NCBI GenBank assembly: GCA_016795155.1
Contig: JAEUIE010000029.1
Span: 193,212-246,172 of the forward strand
Direction of reading: 5' to 3'
DNA length: 52,961 bases
Source: Planctomycetia bacterium
GTDB lineage: Bacteria; Planctomycetota; Planctomycetia; Gemmatales; HRBIN36
This document shows positions 50,337 through 52,961 of the stretch, in pieces. Both the position numbers and the translations under genes were made by a program. The notes beneath the pieces were generated by a model. That model worked only from the letters and a program-made list of their open reading frames with translations. It had not been told where the DNA came from and ran no database searches. Within the stretch, counting starts at the first letter, position 1. The number at the start of each line of letters is the position of its first letter.

Positions 50337-51959
50337 TCACGGAGCAACCGCCCCGGCGTTTAGGATCTTACTGCGGATGATGATGGCCTGAACCCGTCCT
50401 TTGTCGATGGTTTGCTCCACTTCCACCGTCTCAGGCAATGCATCGGTAAATGCATCGATGCGGTTTTTGTAATCCCGCATCCAGACCATGCAGCGTGGAT
50501 GCCGCTGCAGCCAATCGATAAACGCTGGCCATTCCTTGGATGAAAACACTTCGAGTTCTTCGCCATTCTGATCAAAGCTCACGGCATCCCAGCTATTGCG
50601 ATGTGCCACGCAAGGGATTTGCTCCAACCGGGCTAATTGTTTTAACTCTTCACAATCTTCCACAATCGATGCCTGCCTTGCATACATCGGCACAGCCCGA
50701 TGGTTCACCAGGCCGTTGACCATCAGGCAAGCGAATCCAAGTGCCACCCAGCGGAAGGAGTTCTGCATTTTCGATTGGATTTGCCAGCCGATACACCCTG
50801 CCCACACAACCAGCATGGTCAGGCTGAACTCATCGACCTGGAGAGTGCCTTCCTTCAGGTAGTAATACATGCCCACGGGAAGCATCGTGAGGATGAAGAG
50901 CATCATGATCAATGCAATCCCCAGCGTCCAGGCCCACGCATGAGCAAGCGTGGGTTTACTTATCAGGATTTGCAGTTGCGTTCCGATCAACACGGCCAGC
51001 ATGGGTAATATCGGCAACAGATAGGTGGGCAGCTTGGCCCCGGCGGCACTAAAAAAGAGAAAGCAAAACAGACAAAAGAACACGACAAACCGCTCGGTGC
51101 CTGTCCACACACGCCAGCGACGAATCACAAAGTATAGAAGCAGTGGCCAGGGCAACAGTTCTATCAGCAGTGTGGGAATGTAGTACCAGATGGGCCGTTC
51201 ATGATGTGCAGGATCAAGAAACCGCTGCAGATGATGCCGCAGAAAATGTTCACTGCCAAAGTGCTCGTTGGTACCAAGCATGACGAGGTACCACGGGCCT
51301 GCAAGCAACAGTGCAACGATTCCATAGATGGCTGTATCTTGCAGACGCAATGGCGTGGTGTTGCGATCAAGCCAGCGTAACGCGAACAGGCAGGGTGTCA
51401 CCAATACCAAGGCTACCGGTCCCTTGGCGAGAACACCCAGTCCACACAGGAATGCCGAGAGCAGCCACCAGGCAGGGTGTCTGCCTTGTGCCAGGGCATG
51501 ATGTCCGCTCAGCAATGCTCCCAGTACCAGAAATGTCAACACCCCATCGAGCAGCAGCATCCTCATCATGGCGGCGTAACCCAGCATGGAAAGCATCACG
51601 ACCACGGTGCAGCCTGCAGCGGTGCGGTTGAAATATCGCCGTGTCCAGAAGTAGACCAGGCCCAATGTGAGGAACCCGGCCACTGCGGGAACAAGCCGGG
51701 CCGATGTGATGCTGATGCCGAATAATTGATAGCTGAAGGCAATGAGCCAATAGACCAGAGGTGGCTTGTCATTGTAGGGTTTGCCTTGCAGTTTGGGGGT
51801 GATCCAATCGCCGGTGCGGAGCATCAAACGGGGAATTTCTGCATAGCGTGATTCATCAGGTTCCAGCAGCGGGCCGTCGAGATGGTTGAACAGCAGCCAG
51901 GCTGCAAAAACCGCCAGAAGTATTACTTCCCACCAGGTATGCAACCACCTCTGCATCAT
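50337..51959 (-). CDS. ArnT/PMT-like membrane glycosyltransferase
   Basis: A polytopic protein of about 540 residues, start ATG 51959 or ATG 51956; the frame stays open to 52013. After the first helix comes LEPDESRYAEIPRLMLRTGDWITPKLQGKPYNDKPPLVYWLIA, the periplasmic loop of ArnT-like (GT83/GT39) enzymes with the catalytic acidic DES pair, and at least ten further transmembrane segments. The C-terminal domain of about 120 residues is soluble. These enzymes move a sugar from a polyprenyl phosphate carrier to lipid A or another acceptor. The substrate is unknown. Confidence 0.88.
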   Translation of the reverse strand: MMQRWLHTWWEVILLAVFAAWLLFNHLDGPLLEPDESRYAEIPRLMLRTGDWITPKLQGKPYNDKPPLVYWLIAFSYQLFGISITSARLVPAVAGFLTLGLVYFWTRRYFNRTAAGCTVVVMLSMLGYAAMMRMLLLDGVLTFLVLGALLSGHHALAQGRHPAWWLLSAFLCGLGVLAKGPVALVLVTPCLFALRWLDRNTTPLRLQDTAIYGIVALLLAGPWYLVMLGTNEHFGSEHFLRHHLQRFLDPAHHERPIWYYIPTLLIELLPWPLLLYFVIRRWRVWTGTERFVVFFCLFCFLFFSAAGAKLPTYLLPILPMLAVLIGTQLQILISKPTLAHAWAWTLGIALIMMLFILTMLPVGMYYYLKEGTLQVDEFSLTMLVVWAGCIGWQIQSKMQNSFRWVALGFACLMVNGLVNHRAVPMYARQASIVEDCEELKQLARLEQIPCVAHRNSWDAVSFDQNGEELEVFSSKEWPAFIDWLQRHPRCMVWMRDYKNRIDAFTDALPETVEVEQTIDKGRVQAIIIRSKILNAGAVAP

Positions 51960-52098
51960 CACCTGTCTCTTTTCTTGCGAGGGTATCCTGTTTTTCCCCC
52001 ATACCAGTCCCAAAAACTCCGCAAATCGTCAATGGCTTCTTCCCCTGTCCCCCGCTAAAATTGCAGGGAATCAAACAATCACTCTTGACGAGGACACC

Positions 52099-52797
52099 AT
52101 GTTGCGTCGCACCCTTTTACTCGCCATGCTTTTCTGGACCAGCATCGCAATCGCAGATGATGCAGGCAACAACACGCTCAGCAAGGAAGAAGCCCGCGAA
52201 GGATTCACCCTGTTGTTCGATGGCAAAACCATGGATCACTGGCGAGGATACCAGGCCAAGACCGTGCCCTCAGGCTGGAAAGTCATCAATGGCTGCATCG
52301 TTCGCGTCGGTGGCGGTGGCGACATCATCTCCAAAAAGGAATTTGGCAACTTTGAACTACGGCTTGACTGGAAGGTAGCTCCCAAGGGCAATTCTGGCAT
52401 CATGTACCATGTGCTCGAAAAGGATGGCCTGACTTCCTACATGACCGGCCCTGAATATCAGGTACTCGATAACAAAGGCCACGCTGATGGCCGCAACAAA
52501 CTCACCAGCGCCGGTTCATGCTATGGCCTTTACGCTCCGATGAAGGAAGTCTGCAATCCCGCTGGCGAGTGGAACCATGCCCGCATCGTCATCAAGGATG
52601 GCCACGTGGAACACTGGCTCAATGGCACCAAAGTGGTGGAGTATGTTAAGGGTGGCGACGAGTGGAACAAGAAACTCGCCAACAGCAAATTCAAGCAGTG
52701 GCCTGAATTCGGCAAGCCAACACATGGCCACCTGTGCCTGCAGGATCATGGCGACAAGGTGGAGTATCGCAATATCCGGATTCGCGAGTTGAAATAA
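52099..52797 (+). CDS. DUF1080 (3-keto-disaccharide hydrolase-like) exported protein
   Basis: A 232-residue exported DUF1080 protein. ATG 52099 follows GAGG by six bases; the signal peptide ends near AIADD. The domain runs from GFTLLFDGKTMDHWRGY to the end (VEYRNIRIREL). FGNFELRLDWKVAPKGNSGIMYHV and GPEYQVLDNKGH are classic. DUF1080 is a concanavalin-like lectin/hydrolase fold and planctomycete genomes hold many. Substrate unknown. Confidence 0.93.
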   Translation: MLRRTLLLAMLFWTSIAIADDAGNNTLSKEEAREGFTLLFDGKTMDHWRGYQAKTVPSGWKVINGCIVRVGGGGDIISKKEFGNFELRLDWKVAPKGNSGIMYHVLEKDGLTSYMTGPEYQVLDNKGHADGRNKLTSAGSCYGLYAPMKEVCNPAGEWNHARIVIKDGHVEHWLNGTKVVEYVKGGDEWNKKLANSKFKQWPEFGKPTHGHLCLQDHGDKVEYRNIRIRELK

Positions 52798-52823
52798 TGG
52801 TTTCTGGTTACCTTCTCCCCCTA

Positions 52824-52961
52824 GAGCATTTTCAAAAACCATCTTGCGCATTCAGGTAATACATGAAATACTGTGACGTGTCCATGTCATGGAGTCACAG
52901 ATGAAAGCGTACTCGGTTGATTTACGTGAGCGGGTGTTGGCAGACTTTCAGGGAGGCATGA
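52824..52961 (+). mobile_element. IS630-family element, left end (cut by window edge)
   Basis: A likely terminal inverted repeat begins GAGCATTTTCAAAAACC immediately after a TA dinucleotide (52822-52823), the usual IS630 target site. A transposase start follows at 52901. The right end is outside the window, so completeness cannot be judged. Confidence 0.65.
52901..52961 (+). CDS. IS630-family transposase, N-terminus (partial)
   Basis: The frame from ATG 52901 reads MKAYSVDLRERVLADFQGGM and continues past the edge. The pattern MKxYSxDLRERV is the start of the helix-turn-helix domain of IS630 transposases. Confidence 0.8.
   Translation, partial: MKAYSVDLRERVLADFQGGM

Overview
The window comes from a planctomycete, probably from the Gemmatales/Gemmataceae side of the phylum. 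The evidence is the gene content: two DUF1559 prepilin-like proteins, a DUF1501/PPC/DUF1549-DUF1553/cytochrome-WD40 operon, a second very large cytochrome-DUF1549-DUF1553 protein, three PEP-CTERM-type exported proteins, a DUF1080 protein, a TIGR03067-like protein and an ECF sigma factor with a long membrane-anchored extension. Base composition looks even along the window, and most genes are chromosomal housekeeping or lineage-typical exported proteins. The genus is not identified.

Layout. 1-2549 (minus strand) is a sialic-acid-type catabolic operon (AGE-family epimerase, NanM-like kelch mutarotase, MFS permease cut by the window edge) whose genes overlap by ATGA. A tRNA-Leu(GAG) follows. 2.8-9.9 kb holds exported proteins (DUF1559, PEP-CTERM, small lipoproteins), a zinc alcohol dehydrogenase, tadA and a zinc-ribbon protein. 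10.4-19.5 kb is the DUF1501-PPC-nucleotidyltransferase-DUF1549/1553-cytochrome/WD40 operon. 19.5-22.3 kb carries a REP pair, two tiny overlapping membrane-protein genes, a hicAB toxin-antitoxin pair, an FG-GAP protein and a Trm112-like protein. 22.4-30.3 kb has a PEP-CTERM-like protein, a TPR/DUF3299-like protein with a 1.16-kDa-residue-scale cytochrome/DUF1549/DUF1553 partner, an NDP-sugar epimerase and an orphan CbiQ. 30.4-35.3 kb holds a DUF2130 coiled-coil protein and a MoxR AAA ATPase/DUF5682 pair. 35.4-44.1 kb is housekeeping: argC, a methyltransferase and E2-like acyltransferase, ispF, a YkgJ-type protein, nnrE, acpS and mnmG. 44.2-50.3 kb has a PEP-CTERM protein, the ECF sigma factor, pyrB and pyrC separated by a repeat-flanked DUF559 nuclease gene, and a DUF433/DUF5615 toxin-antitoxin pair. 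50.3-53 kb has an ArnT-like glycosyltransferase, a DUF1080 protein and the left end of an IS630-type element.

The most interesting layer is between the genes. Several unrelated families of short palindromes occur as inverted, REP/BIME-like pairs with GTGG, GTAG or TTAG heads (5.05-5.22, 19.5-19.6, 22.0, 35.27-35.38 and 41.51-41.65 kb). A degenerate AGCTNTC heptamer array hugs gene ends and starts (17.3, 36.5, 40.4 and 42.2 kb), and one copy has gone in frame into the essential gene mnmG. A DUF559 endonuclease gene bracketed by 92-bp direct repeats splits pyrB from pyrC. No single wholly new system is proven here. The best candidates are this repeat ecology, the repeat-bracketed DUF559 unit, and the MoxR-DUF5682 pair without its usual VWA partner.
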